Shown: one piece after another, positions 1-10,788 of the stretch
Position numbering within the stretch: position 1 is the first letter of the stretch
Layout of the letters: every line of letters begins with the position of its first letter
Origin: Escherichia sp. ESNIH1
GTDB taxonomy: Bacteria > Pseudomonadota > Gammaproteobacteria > Enterobacterales > Enterobacteriaceae
Direction of reading: 5' to 3'
Length of the DNA: 64,000 nucleotides
NCBI GenBank assembly: GCA_002918705.1
Contig: PQKR01000003.1
Span: 459,977-523,976, forward strand
Position numbers and translations under genes: made by a program
The notes under the pieces: model-generated
The model's database searches: none
Told to the model about the DNA's origin: nothing
The model's input: only the letters and a program-made list of their open reading frames with translations

Positions 1-408
<408 letters not shown>

Positions 409-438
409 CCAGTCTCCCCCCTTACCCGGCCCGATTTT

Positions 439-470
439 GTAGGCCGGGTAAGGCGCAGCCGCCACCCGGC
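439..470. repeat. REP palindrome after lnt
   Basis: The sequence tgtaggccgggtaaggcg followed by cagccgccacccggc forms an imperfect inverted repeat of the REP class, found many times in this window. It lies about 30 bases after the lnt stop. REP elements typically stabilise mRNA 3' ends or bind gyrase or IHF. Confidence 0.85.
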
Positions 471-793
471 AAATCCCCCTCTCACTTTCCCAACCTGGCA
501 CAGCAATTGCTTAATAATATCAGGCAGCTGCGGATCTTTGCCGATGCGCCATAACGGTGCACCAGCGGTGAACACCTGAAGCACTAAAAAGGTGCAATCG
601 GCGTTTTCTGCCTCGAAATGGTGCGGTGCGCTTCGCAAAACTAAACAATAAAGCAGCAAAATGTTTACACCAAGCCACACTAAATGTTAACAAACACGCA
701 TAACACTGCATGCTTGTGCTGCAGGATATAACAACACAAACACACACACTGGGTATCAATGCGTCCCTGGCGCTGATGATGAAGGAGTTGGAT
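471..793 (+). promoter_or_regulatory. gltI upstream region without a gene
   Basis: Bases 409-793 hold no convincing gene. Apart from the REP at 439-470 the stretch is AT-richer than its surroundings and must contain the gltIJKL promoter, but I could not assign a single clear -35/-10 pair. A GAAGGAG Shine-Dalgarno at 781-787 sits 6 bases before the ATG at 794. An upstream in-frame ATG at 710 lacks such a site. Confidence 0.5.
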
Positions 794-1705
794 ATGCAAT
801 TACGTAAACTGACCGCGGCAATGCTGTTAGTGGGAATGAGCGCCGGTCTGGCACACGCCGAAGATGCAGCCGCGCCGGCAGTCGGTAGCACGCTCGATAA
901 AATTGCCAAAAACGGTGTGATCGTGGTCGGCCACCGTGAATCTTCCGTCCCGTTCTCTTACTATGACAACCAGCAGAAAGTCGTAGGCTACTCACAGGAC
1001 TACTCCAACGCGATCGTTGAAGCCGTTAAAAAGCAGCTGAACAAACCCGATCTGCAGGTCAAGCTGATCCCGATCACCTCCCAGAACCGTATTCCACTGC
1101 TGCAGAACGGCACCTTTGATTTTGAATGTGGCTCTACCACCAACAACCTTGAGCGCCAGAAGCAGGCCGCCTTCTCTAACACCATTTTCGTGGTTGGCAC
1201 CCGCCTGCTGGTGAAAAAAGGTGGCGACATTAAAGACTTCCCAGATCTGAAGGGGAAAGCGGTCGTGGTCACCTCCGGTACCACCTCTGAGGTGCTGCTG
1301 CACAAGCTGAACGACGAGCAGAAGATGGATATGCGCATCATCAGCGCGAAAGATCACGGCGACTCCTTCCGTACTCTGGAGAGCGGGCGTGCAGTAGCCT
1401 TTATGATGGATGACGCCCTGCTGGCAGGCGAACGCGCGAAGGCGAAGAAGCCGGACAACTGGGAGATCGTTGGCAAACCGCAGTCTGAGGAAGCCTACGG
1501 CTGTATGCTGCGTAAAGACGATCAGCAGTTCAAAAAGCTGATGGATGACACCATCGCCCAGGCGCAGACCTCCGGTGAAGCGGCGAAGTGGTTTGATAAG
1601 TGGTTTAAGAACCCCATTCCGCCGAAAAACCTGAACATGAACTTCGAGCTCTCTAACGAGATGCAGACCCTGTTCAAAACGCCGAACGATAAAGCACTTA
1701 ACTAA
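794..1705 (+). CDS. gltI: Glutamate/aspartate ABC transporter periplasmic binding protein GltI
   Basis: This 303-residue periplasmic solute-binding protein captures glutamate and aspartate for the GltJKL inner-membrane transporter. A signal peptide (MQLRKLTAAM..., cleaved near AHA-ED at about residue 22) precedes a family 3 binding domain. Its sequence matches E. coli GltI along the whole length, including VGHRESSVPFSYYDN and the C-terminal PNDKALN. The start at 794 is chosen for the GAAGGAG site and the 302-303 residue family length; a 28-codon longer frame starting at 710 would disrupt the signal peptide. It is first in gltIJKL. The 172-base gap to gltJ carries SroC and a terminator, which would make gltI the most abundant product of the operon. 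Confidence 0.97.
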   Translation: MQLRKLTAAMLLVGMSAGLAHAEDAAAPAVGSTLDKIAKNGVIVVGHRESSVPFSYYDNQQKVVGYSQDYSNAIVEAVKKQLNKPDLQVKLIPITSQNRIPLLQNGTFDFECGSTTNNLERQKQAAFSNTIFVVGTRLLVKKGGDIKDFPDLKGKAVVVTSGTTSEVLLHKLNDEQKMDMRIISAKDHGDSFRTLESGRAVAFMMDDALLAGERAKAKKPDNWEIVGKPQSEEAYGCMLRKDDQQFKKLMDDTIAQAQTSGEAAKWFDKWFKNPIPPKNLNMNFELSNEMQTLFKTPNDKALN

Positions 1706-1864
1706 CTAGAAACACAGGGCGACTATCGCCCTCTCGATTGACGGGAAGCACGGACAGACTAGACGCTGGAGGGTCGTTCCCCCATCCGGCGCGACGCTTA
1801 CGCATAAAAAGGTGCGTAAAGCTTCTCACCAATCTTCGAGGGTAGCGCTGCTACCCTTTTTTTT
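1706..1864 (+). ncRNA. sroC: SroC small RNA, GcvB sponge (gltI-gltJ intergenic)
   Basis: The noncoding stretch between gltI and gltJ is where Salmonella and E. coli produce SroC, an Hfq-bound RNA cleaved from the gltI mRNA by RNase E that base-pairs with and destabilises GcvB. The position, length of about 160 bases, and 3' end at a rho-independent terminator (hairpin 1840-1856, T run 1857-1864) all fit. The 5' end is processed rather than transcribed, so the left boundary is approximate. Identification is by synteny and structure, not by alignment. Confidence 0.75.
1840..1864 (+). terminator. Rho-independent terminator ending SroC, before gltJ
   Basis: GGGTAGC (1840-1846), loop GCT, GCTACCC (1850-1856), followed by eight T residues. 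It is a strong internal terminator that must be partly read through for gltJKL to be expressed. Confidence 0.92.
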
Positions 1865-1877
1865 CTGAGGTACATGT

Positions 1878-2618
1878 ATGTCAATAGACTGGAACTGGGG
1901 TATTTTTCTGCAACAGGCCCCGTTCGGCAACACCACCTATTTAGGCTGGCTGTGGAGCGGTTTTCAGGTCACGGTCGCGCTGTCGATTACCGCCTGGATC
2001 ATCGCATTTCTTGTCGGCTCGCTGTTCGGTATTCTCCGTACCGTGCCCAACCGTTTCCTCTCCGGGATCGGTACTCTCTACGTTGAGCTATTCCGTAACG
2101 TTCCGCTGATCGTGCAGTTCTTCACCTGGTATCTGGTGGTACCTGAGCTGCTGCCGGAAGATCTCGGCATGTGGTTTAAGGCGGAGCTTGACCCCAATAT
2201 TCAATTCTTCCTCTCGTCGATGATCTGCCTCGGGCTGTTCACCGCGGCGCGCGTCTGTGAGCAGGTGCGGGCCGCTATTCAGTCGCTGCCGCGCGGGCAA
2301 AAGAACGCCGGGCTGGCGATGGGGCTGACGCTGCCGCAGACTTACCGCTACGTGCTGCTGCCCAACGCCTACCGCGTCATTGTGCCGCCGATGACCTCCG
2401 AGATGATGAACCTGGTGAAAAACTCCGCCATCGCCTCGACCATCGGGCTGGTGGATATGGCCGCGCAGGCGGGCAAGCTGCTGGACTACTCCGCCCACGC
2501 CTGGGAATCTTTTACCGCGATCACCCTCGCCTACGTGCTGATTAACGCCTTCATTATGCTGGTAATGAATCTGGTGGAACGTAAAGTTCGCCTGCCGGGC
2601 AATATGGGGAGCAAATAA
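1878..2618 (+). CDS. gltJ: Glutamate/aspartate ABC transporter permease GltJ
   Basis: This is an inner-membrane permease of 246 residues, the same length as E. coli GltJ. It pairs with GltK to form the translocation channel. It starts [17 protein letters not shown], has about five hydrophobic helices, and carries the His/Glu/Asp-type permease EAA loop ([23 protein letters not shown]) near residues 140-160 that docks on GltL. The ATG at 1878 overlaps another ATG at 1874 in a different frame; 1878 gives the family N terminus, with tgagg upstream. gltK begins 2 bases after its stop, so the two are translated together. Confidence 0.96.
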   Translation: MSIDWNWGIFLQQAPFGNTTYLGWLWSGFQVTVALSITAWIIAFLVGSLFGILRTVPNRFLSGIGTLYVELFRNVPLIVQFFTWYLVVPELLPEDLGMWFKAELDPNIQFFLSSMICLGLFTAARVCEQVRAAIQSLPRGQKNAGLAMGLTLPQTYRYVLLPNAYRVIVPPMTSEMMNLVKNSAIASTIGLVDMAAQAGKLLDYSAHAWESFTAITLAYVLINAFIMLVMNLVERKVRLPGNMGSK

Positions 2619-2620
2619 CG

Positions 2621-3294
2621 ATGTATGAATTTGACTGGAGTTCCATTCTCCCGGCGATGCCCTACCTGCTGGACGGACTGGTCATCACCCTGAAAATTAC
2701 TATTACTGCGGTGCTGGTCGGCATCGTCTGGGGCACCATTTTGGCGGTGCTGCGCCTGTCGAGCTTTAAGCCGTTCGCCTGGTTTGCCACCGCCTATGTC
2801 AACGTGTTCCGCTCTATCCCGCTGGTGATGGTGCTGCTGTGGTTCTACCTGATCGTACCGGGGCTGCTGCAAAACGTGCTCGGCCTGTCGCCCACCACCG
2901 ATATTCGCCTGATCTCGGCGATGGTGGCCTTCTCGATGTTTGAAGCGGCCTACTACTCGGAGATTATCCGTGCCGGTATTCAGAGTATCTCGCGCGGGCA
3001 GTCTAGCGCGGCGCTGGCCCTGGGCATGACCCACTGGCAGTCGATGAAGCTTATCATCCTGCCGCAGGCCTTCCGGGCGATGGTGCCTCTACTGCTCACC
3101 CAGGGGATCGTCCTGTTCCAGGACACCTCGCTGGTGTACGTGCTCAGCCTGGCGGACTTCTTCCGTACCGCGTCCACCATCGGTGAGCGTGATGGTACTC
3201 AGGTAGAGATGATCCTCTTTGCCGGCTTCGTCTATTTTGCAATTAGTCTCAGTGCTTCACTGTTGGTCAGCTATCTGAAGAAAAGGACAGTTTA

Positions 3295-3295
<1 letters not shown>
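2621..3295 (+). CDS. gltK: Glutamate/aspartate ABC transporter permease GltK
   Basis: Second membrane subunit of the GltIJKL importer, 224 residues as in E. coli. The N terminus [20 protein letters not shown] leads into the HAAT permease fold, with the EAA loop at [27 protein letters not shown] (about residues 125-150). Its stop codon TAA shares its last base with the ATG of gltL (TAATG), indicating translational coupling within the operon. Confidence 0.96.
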
Positions 3296-4020
<725 letters not shown>

Positions 4021-4045
4021 GCCAACCTGCGGTGTCACCGCTATT

Positions 4046-4130
4046 TGTAGGCCGGGCAAACGCAGTGCCGCCCGGCATAGCAGCCTCAGCAAATAAACGC
4101 CCGGTGGCGCTACGCTTACCGGGCCTACAC
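4046..4130. repeat. BIME (paired REP elements) between gltL and ybeL
   Basis: Two REP units lie head to head: tgtaggccgggcaaacgcag ... gccgcccggc at 4046-4076, and cccggtggcgctacgcttac then cgggcctaca at 4100-4130. The element fills most of the gap between convergent gltL and ybeL and probably protects both mRNA 3' ends. Confidence 0.9.
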
Positions 4131-4164
4131 CCAGCACCGAGCCCACCGGGCGTTACAATCCTCA

Positions 4165-4647
4165 TTAAGGCTCGAACGGTCGACGCTGGAACTGGTCATG
4201 ACCGCACTTCGGACAGAGCGGCAGCGCATCCGGGGTATAGACCGCCAGATGATAGTGGCACTTTTCACACACTAAATTTCCTAAGCCCACCACTTCACCG
4301 CTGTGATAGACCCCGTGATGGTTCAGATCCTGAAACACCTCGCGCCACTCCAGCTGGGTTTTGTCGGTAATATCCGCCAGCTCCTGCCACAGGCTCTCTT
4401 TGATCACCCGCATAAATACGCTGTCGGTAACCTCCCCCTGGCTTTCGTTATAGCTGCGGGCAAACTCTTCGAGGTCGCGACGCAGGGCGCGCGTCAGCTC
4501 TTCGACCTCGGTTGGCGTTAACTCGCCCGTCTGGGTGACGCGCAGCCGCGCCTGCTCCACCAGCGCATCGATATCCCGATCGCCACTGCGCAAACGCTCG
4601 GTCAGCGTCGCAACCTGTTCACGATAATATTGAGCAACCTTGTTCAT
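4165..4647 (-). CDS. ybeL: Zinc-ribbon protein YbeL (DUF1451 family)
   Basis: This is a 160-residue cytoplasmic protein of unknown function, the same length as E. coli YbeL. The N-terminal two thirds is charged and predicted helical (repeated E/R/L pattern, LTERLRSGDRDIDALVEQ). The C terminus has two Cys pairs, CEKC and CPKC, that form a rubredoxin-like zinc ribbon. It is transcribed towards gltL. In E. coli rihA, hscC and ybeQ-V lie around ybeL; here none of them is present and leuS follows immediately on the other strand. No function should be inferred beyond metal binding. Confidence 0.93.
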   Translation of the reverse strand: MNKVAQYYREQVATLTERLRSGDRDIDALVEQARLRVTQTGELTPTEVEELTRALRRDLEEFARSYNESQGEVTDSVFMRVIKESLWQELADITDKTQLEWREVFQDLNHHGVYHSGEVVGLGNLVCEKCHYHLAVYTPDALPLCPKCGHDQFQRRPFEP

Positions 4648-4883
4648 CCTTTCGCCTCCGGGCTGGGTAACGTCTTCTAATAATAGACCTTATTTTTCCG
4701 CCGCTTTGCTACCTTTGCCACAGCCTGTGTAAATTCGTGCAAGGATACCCGCTGGCCCTTTTCACCGCCGTCAGCGCGAAAGGCTGTTTTGAGACTGGCG
4801 TTTGGGCTATGCTATGCGGATCTTACACACCACATCTTAATGCTACGCTTGTAGCTGTATTGAAAACAGGACCACTGGCTGCC

Positions 4884-7466
4884 ATGCAAGAGCAATACCG
4901 CCCGGAAGAGATAGAATCCAAAGTCCAGCTTCACTGGGAAGAGAAGCGCACATTTGAAGTCACTGAAGATGAGAGCAAAGAGAAGTATTACTGCCTCTCT
5001 ATGCTTCCCTATCCTTCTGGCCGGCTACACATGGGCCACGTGCGTAACTACACCATTGGCGATGTGATCTCCCGCTATCAGCGCATGCTGGGTAAAAACG
5101 TGCTGCAGCCCATCGGCTGGGACGCATTCGGCCTGCCGGCGGAAGGCGCCGCGGTGAAGAATAACACCGCACCTGCGCCGTGGACCTACGACAATATCAA
5201 CTACATGAAAAACCAGCTCAAGATGCTGGGCTTTGGCTATGACTGGAGCCGCGAGCTGGCAACCTGCACCCCGGAATACTACCGCTGGGAGCAGAAGTTC
5301 TTCACCGAGCTGTATAAGAAAGGCCTGGTCTATAAGAAGACCTCGGCGGTGAACTGGTGCCCGAACGACCAGACCGTGCTGGCTAACGAGCAGGTGATCG
5401 ACGGCTGCTGCTGGCGCTGCGACACCAAAGTTGAGCGTAAAGAGATCCCGCAGTGGTTTATCAAAATCACCGCCTACGCTGACGAACTGCTGAACGATCT
5501 GGATCATATGGATCAGTGGCCAGATACCGTTAAAACCATGCAGCGCAACTGGATTGGCCGCTCTGAAGGCGTAGAGATCACCTTTGACGTCGAGAACAGC
5601 GACGACAAGCTGACCGTCTATACCACCCGTCCGGATACCTTCATGGGCGTTACCTACCTGGCCGTGGCTGCGGGCCACCCGCTGAGCACCCAGGCAGCAG
5701 CCTATAATCCGGCGTTGGGCGACTTCATTGCCGAATGCCGCAACACCAAGGTTGCCGAAGCGGACATGGCGACAATGGAGAAGAAAGGCGTCGACACCGG
5801 CGTCCGCGCAATTCACCCGCTGACCGGCGAAACGATCCCGGTCTGGGCAGCGAACTTCGTGCTGATGGAGTACGGCACCGGCGCAGTCATGGCCGTTCCT
5901 GGCCACGATCAGCGTGACTACGAGTTTGCCACGAAATATGGTTTAGATATCAAGCCGGTAATCCTCGCGGCCGACGGCAGCGAGCCGGATCTCAGCGCCC
6001 AGGCGCTGACGGAAAAAGGCGTGCTGTTTAACTCCGGCGAGTTTAACGGTCTGGACTTCGAGGCTGCGTTTAACGCCATTGCCGACAAGCTGGCCGCTAA
6101 CGGCGTCGGCGAGCGTAAGGTCAACTATCGCCTGCGCGACTGGGGCGTCTCCCGCCAGCGCTACTGGGGCGCACCGATTCCAATGGTGACCCTGGAAGAC
6201 GGTACCGTGCTGCCGACTCCGGAAGATCAGCTGCCGGTTATTCTGCCGGAAGACGTGGTCATGGACGGTATCACCAGCCCGATCAAAGCCGATCCGGAGT
6301 GGGCCAAAACCACCGTCAACGGCCAGCCTGCGCTGCGTGAAACCGACACCTTTGACACCTTTATGGAGTCCTCCTGGTACTACGCGCGCTACACCTGCCC
6401 GCAGTACAACGAGGGGATGCTGGATCCGAACGCCGCCAACTACTGGCTGCCGGTGGATATCTACATCGGCGGTATCGAACACGCCATTATGCACCTGCTC
6501 TACTTCCGCTTCTTCCACAAGCTGATGCGCGATGCGGGCATGGTGAACTCTGATGAGCCAGCGAAGCAGCTGCTCTGTCAGGGCATGGTGCTGGCAGATG
6601 CCTTCTACTACGTGGGCGCAAACGGCGAGCGTAACTGGGTCTCCCCGAAAGAGGCTATCGTCGAGCGCGATGAGAAAGGCCGTATCGTGAAAGCGCAGGA
6701 CGCGGCGGGCCATGAGCTGGTCTATACCGGCATGAGCAAGATGTCCAAGTCGAAAAACAACGGCATCGACCCGCAGGAGATGGTAGAGCGCTACGGCGCG
6801 GATACCGTGCGTCTGTTTATGATGTTCGCCTCGCCGGCGGATATGACGCTCGAGTGGCAAGAGTCCGGCGTTGAGGGGGCGAACCGCTTCCTGAAGCGCG
6901 TCTGGAAACTGGTCTACGAGCACACTTCCCAGGGCGATGCCCCGGCGCTGGACGTCGCCGCGCTGAGCGAAGACCAGCAGGCGCTGCGTCGTGACGTGCA
7001 TAAAACCATTGCTAAAGTGACCGACGATATCGGTCGCCGTCAGACCTTCAACACCGCTATTGCGGCGATTATGGAGCTGATGAACAAGCTGGCGAAAGCG
7101 CCGCTGAACGGCGAGCAGGATCGCGCCCTGATGCAGGAAGCGCTGCTGGCCGTGGTGCGTATGCTCAACCCGTTCACCCCGCACGCCAGCTTTACCCTGT
7201 GGCAGGAGCTGAAAGGCGAAGGCGATATCGACAACGCGCCGTGGCCGGTGGCAGACGAACAGGCAATGGTTGAGAACACCACCCTGGTCGTGGTGCAGGT
7301 AAACGGTAAAGTACGCGGTAAAATCACCGTGCCGGTCGACGCCAGCGAAGAGCAGGTGCGCGAGCGCGCGGGCCAGGAGCCTCTGGTAGCAAAATATCTT
7401 GATGGCGTTACCTTACGTAAAGTGATTTACGTTCCAGGTAAACTGCTCAATCTGGTCGTTGGCTAA
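4884..7466 (+). CDS. leuS: Leucyl-tRNA synthetase
   Basis: Class I aminoacyl-tRNA synthetase of 860 residues that charges tRNA-Leu. The HIGH-type signature is HMGH (residues 49-52, in [14 protein letters not shown]). The KMSKS loop reads KMSKSKNNG near residue 619, and the CP1 editing domain (with [16 protein letters not shown]) lies in between. The ATG at 4884 is chosen because the E. coli enzyme starts [12 protein letters not shown] and is 860 residues. The frame stays open 49 codons upstream, but that part is not family sequence. lptE starts 14 bases downstream, and leuS-lptE-holA-nadD form one unit. Confidence 0.98.
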   Translation: MQEQYRPEEIESKVQLHWEEKRTFEVTEDESKEKYYCLSMLPYPSGRLHMGHVRNYTIGDVISRYQRMLGKNVLQPIGWDAFGLPAEGAAVKNNTAPAPWTYDNINYMKNQLKMLGFGYDWSRELATCTPEYYRWEQKFFTELYKKGLVYKKTSAVNWCPNDQTVLANEQVIDGCCWRCDTKVERKEIPQWFIKITAYADELLNDLDHMDQWPDTVKTMQRNWIGRSEGVEITFDVENSDDKLTVYTTRPDTFMGVTYLAVAAGHPLSTQAAAYNPALGDFIAECRNTKVAEADMATMEKKGVDTGVRAIHPLTGETIPVWAANFVLMEYGTGAVMAVPGHDQRDYEFATKYGLDIKPVILAADGSEPDLSAQALTEKGVLFNSGEFNGLDFEAAFNAIADKLAANGVGERKVNYRLRDWGVSRQRYWGAPIPMVTLEDGTVLPTPEDQLPVILPEDVVMDGITSPIKADPEWAKTTVNGQPALRETDTFDTFMESSWYYARYTCPQYNEGMLDPNAANYWLPVDIYIGGIEHAIMHLLYFRFFHKLMRDAGMVNSDEPAKQLLCQGMVLADAFYYVGANGERNWVSPKEAIVERDEKGRIVKAQDAAGHELVYTGMSKMSKSKNNGIDPQEMVERYGADTVRLFMMFASPADMTLEWQESGVEGANRFLKRVWKLVYEHTSQGDAPALDVAALSEDQQALRRDVHKTIAKVTDDIGRRQTFNTAIAAIMELMNKLAKAPLNGEQDRALMQEALLAVVRMLNPFTPHASFTLWQELKGEGDIDNAPWPVADEQAMVENTTLVVVQVNGKVRGKITVPVDASEEQVRERAGQEPLVAKYLDGVTLRKVIYVPGKLLNLVVG

Positions 7467-7480
7467 GCGCGGGAGGAAGC

Positions 7481-8044
7481 GTGCGATTTTTAACAACATT
7501 ATTGTTGTCGTTGGCGGTGCTGGTCACCGCCGGATGCGGTTGGCATCTGCGTAACAGTTCAGCGATCCCTGACGAGATGAAAACCATGATTTTCGACTCG
7601 TCAGATCCGAACGGTCCGCTCAGCCGCGCGATACGGGCTCAGCTGCGCCTGAACGGCGTAACGCTGGTAGAGAAGAGTTCCGTGCGCCAGGATGTGCCCT
7701 CCCTGCGTCTGGGTACATCAACAGTTAGTCAGGATACCGCGTCGATCTTCCGCGATGGCCGTACGGCTGAGTACCAGATGGTGATGAGCGTCCAGGCGAC
7801 GGTGCTGATCCCGGGCCAGGGCATCTATCCGCTGCACACCAAGGTCTATCGCTCATTCTTCGATAACCCGCAGACCGCGCTGGCGAAAGATGCCGAGCAG
7901 GAGATGATCGTTACGGAGATGTACGATAAAGCCGCCGAGCAGCTGATCCGTCAGCTGCCAAGCGTGCAAACGGCAGAGAAGCAGGAGAAAATGGCGGAAA
8001 CCAAAGCCTCCACCTCCCGCGTCTCAACCACGCTGGGTAACTGA
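7481..8044 (+). CDS. lptE: LPS-assembly lipoprotein LptE
   Basis: Outer-membrane lipoprotein of 187 residues that plugs the LptD barrel and delivers lipopolysaccharide to the cell surface. It starts with GTG after a GGGAGGAAG Shine-Dalgarno (about 7470-7478). The signal peptide ends in a lipobox LVTAGC, with Cys19 as the lipidated residue. GWHLRN follows directly, as in E. coli LptE (RlpB). The C-terminal tail, rich in K, E, T and S, is disordered and variable in this family. The stop TGA shares one base with the ATG of holA. Confidence 0.96.
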   Translation: MRFLTTLLLSLAVLVTAGCGWHLRNSSAIPDEMKTMIFDSSDPNGPLSRAIRAQLRLNGVTLVEKSSVRQDVPSLRLGTSTVSQDTASIFRDGRTAEYQMVMSVQATVLIPGQGIYPLHTKVYRSFFDNPQTALAKDAEQEMIVTEMYDKAAEQLIRQLPSVQTAEKQEKMAETKASTSRVSTTLGN

Positions 8045-9075
8045 TGTTAAAGCTGTACCCTGAACAGCTCCGCGCGCAGCTCAATGAAGGGCTGCGCGCG
8101 GCGTATCTGCTGCTTGGCAACGATCCGTTGCTGCTGCAGGAGAGCCAGGATGCAGTGCGTCAGGCAGCGGCGGCTCAGGGTTTTGATGAGCACCACACCG
8201 TTGCTCTCGACGCCAGCACCGACTGGACCGCGCTCTTCTCCCTCTGCCAGGCCATGAGCCTGTTCGCCAGCCGCCAGACGCTGCTGCTCCAGCTGCCGGA
8301 CAACGGCCCTAATGCCGCCATCAATGAACAGCTCGCCACCCTGACAGGACTGCTGCATGACGATCTCCTGCTGATCGTGCGGGGCAATAAGCTCACCAAA
8401 GCGCAGGAGAATGCGGCCTGGTTTACCGCCCTGGCTAACCGTGCCGTGCTGGTCACCTGCCAGACGCCGGAGCAGGCGCAGCTCCCGCGCTGGGTCGCCA
8501 ATCGCGCAAAGCAGAATAATTTGCAGCTTGACGATGCCGCTAACCAGCTGCTCTGCTACTGCTATGAGGGTAACCTGCTGGCGCTGGCACAGGCGCTGGA
8601 CCGTCTCTCTCTGCTCTGGCCCGACGGCAAGCTTACCCTGCCCCGCGTTGAACAGGCGGTGAACGATGCCGCGCACTTTACCCCTTTCCACTGGGTGGAT
8701 GCCCTGCTGGCGGGCAAGAGCAAACGCGCCCTGCATATTTTGCAGCAGCTGAAGCTTGAGGCCAGCGAGCCGGTGATCCTGCTGCGTACTGTGCAGCGTG
8801 AACTGCTGCTGCTGTTGACCTTAAAGCGTCAGATGGCACATGCCCCGCTGCGCACCCTCTTTGATAAACACCGGGTGTGGCAGAACCGCCGTGCCGTCAC
8901 TACCGAGGCGCTCAATCGTCTGAGCCATGCCCAGCTTCGCCAGGCGGTGCATCTTCTGAGCCGCACCGAGCTAACCGTGAAGCAGGACTACGGCCAGTCG
9001 GTGTGGGCCGAGCTGGAAGGGCTCTCTCTGCTACTCTGTCATAAGTCGCTGGCGGACGTTTTTATCGATGGGTGA
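8044..9075 (+). CDS. holA: DNA polymerase III subunit delta HolA
   Basis: This 343-residue subunit of the clamp-loader complex is the 'wrench' that opens the beta sliding clamp. The sequence begins [33 protein letters not shown], as in E. coli HolA, and the length is identical. The AAA+-like fold lacks a Walker A motif, as expected for delta. The start overlaps the lptE stop by one base (TGATG), and the 3' end overlaps the region where nadD starts, so expression is coupled. Confidence 0.96.
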   Translation: MLKLYPEQLRAQLNEGLRAAYLLLGNDPLLLQESQDAVRQAAAAQGFDEHHTVALDASTDWTALFSLCQAMSLFASRQTLLLQLPDNGPNAAINEQLATLTGLLHDDLLLIVRGNKLTKAQENAAWFTALANRAVLVTCQTPEQAQLPRWVANRAKQNNLQLDDAANQLLCYCYEGNLLALAQALDRLSLLWPDGKLTLPRVEQAVNDAAHFTPFHWVDALLAGKSKRALHILQQLKLEASEPVILLRTVQRELLLLLTLKRQMAHAPLRTLFDKHRVWQNRRAVTTEALNRLSHAQLRQAVHLLSRTELTVKQDYGQSVWAELEGLSLLLCHKSLADVFIDG

Positions 9076-9076
9076 G

Positions 9077-9718
9077 ATGAATCAGCTCCAGGCGCTGTTT
9101 GGCGGGACCTTCGATCCCGTCCACTACGGCCACCTTTTACCGGTAGAGGCGCTGGCAGAAGCGATTAACCTTGCGCGGGTGATCGTTATGCCAAACAACG
9201 TGCCGCCTCACCGCCCACAGCCGGAGGCCACCAGCCAGCAGCGTAAGGCGATGCTGGCGCTGGCGATAAACGATCGTCCGCTGTTTACCCTTGATGAGCG
9301 GGAGCTGCAGCGCGACACGCCGTCTTACACAGCGGAAACGCTGGAGATATGGCGTCAGGAGAGCGGCCCAGCCCGGCCGCTGGCCTTTATCATTGGCCAG
9401 GACTCGCTGCTCAGCTTCCCGACCTGGTATCGCTACGACAGCATACTTGGCTACTGCCATCTTATCGTCTGCCGTCGCCCCGGCTACGCGCTGGAGATGC
9501 GCGACGAGGTACATCAGCGCTGGCTAGAGCAGCACCTCACCACCGATGCCCGTGAGCTGCATACCCTGCCCGCCGGAAAAATTTTTCTCGCCCAGACCCC
9601 GTGGTTCGATATCTCCGCCACGCAGATCCGCCAGCGGCTGCGGCAGAATCAGCCCTGTGACGATCTGCTCCCGCCCGCCGTGCTCGACTACATTATGCAG
9701 CAGGGGCTGTACCGCTAA
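9077..9718 (+). CDS. nadD: Nicotinate-mononucleotide adenylyltransferase NadD
   Basis: This enzyme transfers AMP to nicotinate mononucleotide, giving deamido-NAD in NAD biosynthesis. The nucleotidyltransferase motif [12 protein letters not shown] is at residues 9-20 and the second motif [10 protein letters not shown] is near the C terminus. I chose ATG 9077 (213 residues, the E. coli length). An ATG at 9068 would add MGE, with a similarly weak ribosome site, and is a real alternative. The gene overlaps or abuts holA. In E. coli cobC follows; here a 252-base gap leads directly to rsfS. Confidence 0.95.
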   Translation: MNQLQALFGGTFDPVHYGHLLPVEALAEAINLARVIVMPNNVPPHRPQPEATSQQRKAMLALAINDRPLFTLDERELQRDTPSYTAETLEIWRQESGPARPLAFIIGQDSLLSFPTWYRYDSILGYCHLIVCRRPGYALEMRDEVHQRWLEQHLTTDARELHTLPAGKIFLAQTPWFDISATQIRQRLRQNQPCDDLLPPAVLDYIMQQGLYR

Positions 9719-9970
9719 CTCTCCGATTAGCGCATTAGGAGATTGACACGATCCTCCAGACTGCTATTCTCCGCTGCCAGACTTTTCCCTCCGCGGCAGT
9801 TCCATAGAAATTGTTTTACAAAAATGGCGATGCAATCTTGTGCGGAGGGTGGGATGATAGCCCACTTTCAGACACATATGGGCAACTCTTGTCCCGAAAA
9901 GGCCGGGCTTCAGGTATACTGGCTGACTATCTATTGAATATCGTTATTTGCATCCACCCAGGGGGAACAC

Positions 9971-10288
9971 TTGCAGGGTAAAGCACTCCAGGATTTTGTT
10001 ATCGACAAAATTGATGACCTGAAAGGTCAGGACATCGTCACCTTAGACGTTAAAGGTAAATCAAGCATCACCGACTGCATGATCATCTGCACCGGTACCT
10101 CTACGCGTCACGTTGTCTCTATCGCCGATCACGTGGTTCAGGAATCCCGCGCGGCCGGTCTGATCCCGTTTGGCGTAGAGGGTGAAAACGTTGCGGACTG
10201 GGTCGTGGTCGATCTGGGCGACGTCATTGTCCACGTGATGCAGGAAGAGAGCCGCCGTCTCTACGAGCTGGAAAAACTCTGGGGCTAA
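9971..10288 (+). CDS. rsfS: Ribosome silencing factor RsfS
   Basis: This 105-residue factor binds ribosomal protein L14 and blocks 30S-50S joining in starvation or stationary phase. It matches E. coli RsfS (YbeB) throughout. The start is TTG at 9971, as in E. coli, preceded by GGGGGAA (9961-9967). The 252 bases upstream (9719-9970) contain no recognisable gene. They include a TATACT hexamer at 9915-9920 that may be the -10 of the operon promoter. rlmH begins 3 bases after the stop. Confidence 0.95.
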   Translation: MQGKALQDFVIDKIDDLKGQDIVTLDVKGKSSITDCMIICTGTSTRHVVSIADHVVQESRAAGLIPFGVEGENVADWVVVDLGDVIVHVMQEESRRLYELEKLWG

Positions 10289-10291
10289 TGG

Positions 10292-10759
10292 GTGAAGCTG
10301 CAACTGGTCGCCGTCGGCACGAAGATGCCCGACTGGGTACAAACCGGCTTTACTGAATATCTGCGTCGATTTCCGAAAGATATGCCGTTTGAGCTGGTAG
10401 AGATCCCTGCCGGCAAGCGCGGCAAAAATGCCGACATCAAACGCATCCTTGATAAAGAGGGTGAGCTTATGCTCGCTGCGGCAGGAAAAAACCGCATCGT
10501 CACCCTCGATATTCCAGGCAAGCCCTGGGATACGCCGCAGCTGGCCATCGAGCTGGAGCGCTGGAAGCAGGACGGGCGAGACGTCAGTCTGCTGATCGGC
10601 GGCCCGGAAGGGTTATCCCCCGCCTGCAAAGCGGCAGCAGAACAAAGTTGGTCACTCTCTGCGTTAACGCTCCCCCACCCGCTGGTCCGGGTTCTGGTGG
10701 CAGAAAGCCTCTATCGCGCATGGAGCATTACGACCAACCATCCCTATCACCGTGAGTAA
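10292..10759 (+). CDS. rlmH: 23S rRNA pseudouridine-1915 N3-methyltransferase RlmH
   Basis: SPOUT-family methyltransferase of 155 residues that methylates pseudouridine 1915 in helix 69 of 23S rRNA, acting on assembled 70S ribosomes. It starts with GTG ([15 protein letters not shown]). The SAM-binding knot appears as LLIGGPEGL (about residues 99-107) and the C-terminal [20 protein letters not shown]. The immediate spacing to rsfS and the short gap to mrdA place it in the rsfS-rlmH-mrdA-mrdB-rlpA unit. Confidence 0.96.
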   Translation: MKLQLVAVGTKMPDWVQTGFTEYLRRFPKDMPFELVEIPAGKRGKNADIKRILDKEGELMLAAAGKNRIVTLDIPGKPWDTPQLAIELERWKQDGRDVSLLIGGPEGLSPACKAAAEQSWSLSALTLPHPLVRVLVAESLYRAWSITTNHPYHRE

Positions 10760-10788
10760 CGAAGAGCCTTAGGTAGATTAAGCAGCGG

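Noticed and set aside
4737..4883. 49-codon N-terminal extension of leuS
   Set aside because: The frame is open, but the added residues do not look like LeuS and the family length begins at 4884.
5943..7184. 413-codon open frame antisense to leuS
   Set aside because: Same antisense artefact; leuS on the other strand is certain.
9743..9937. Possible small gene between nadD and rsfS
   Set aside because: The 64-residue translation has no ribosome site, no recognisable motif, and overlaps the likely rsfS promoter.
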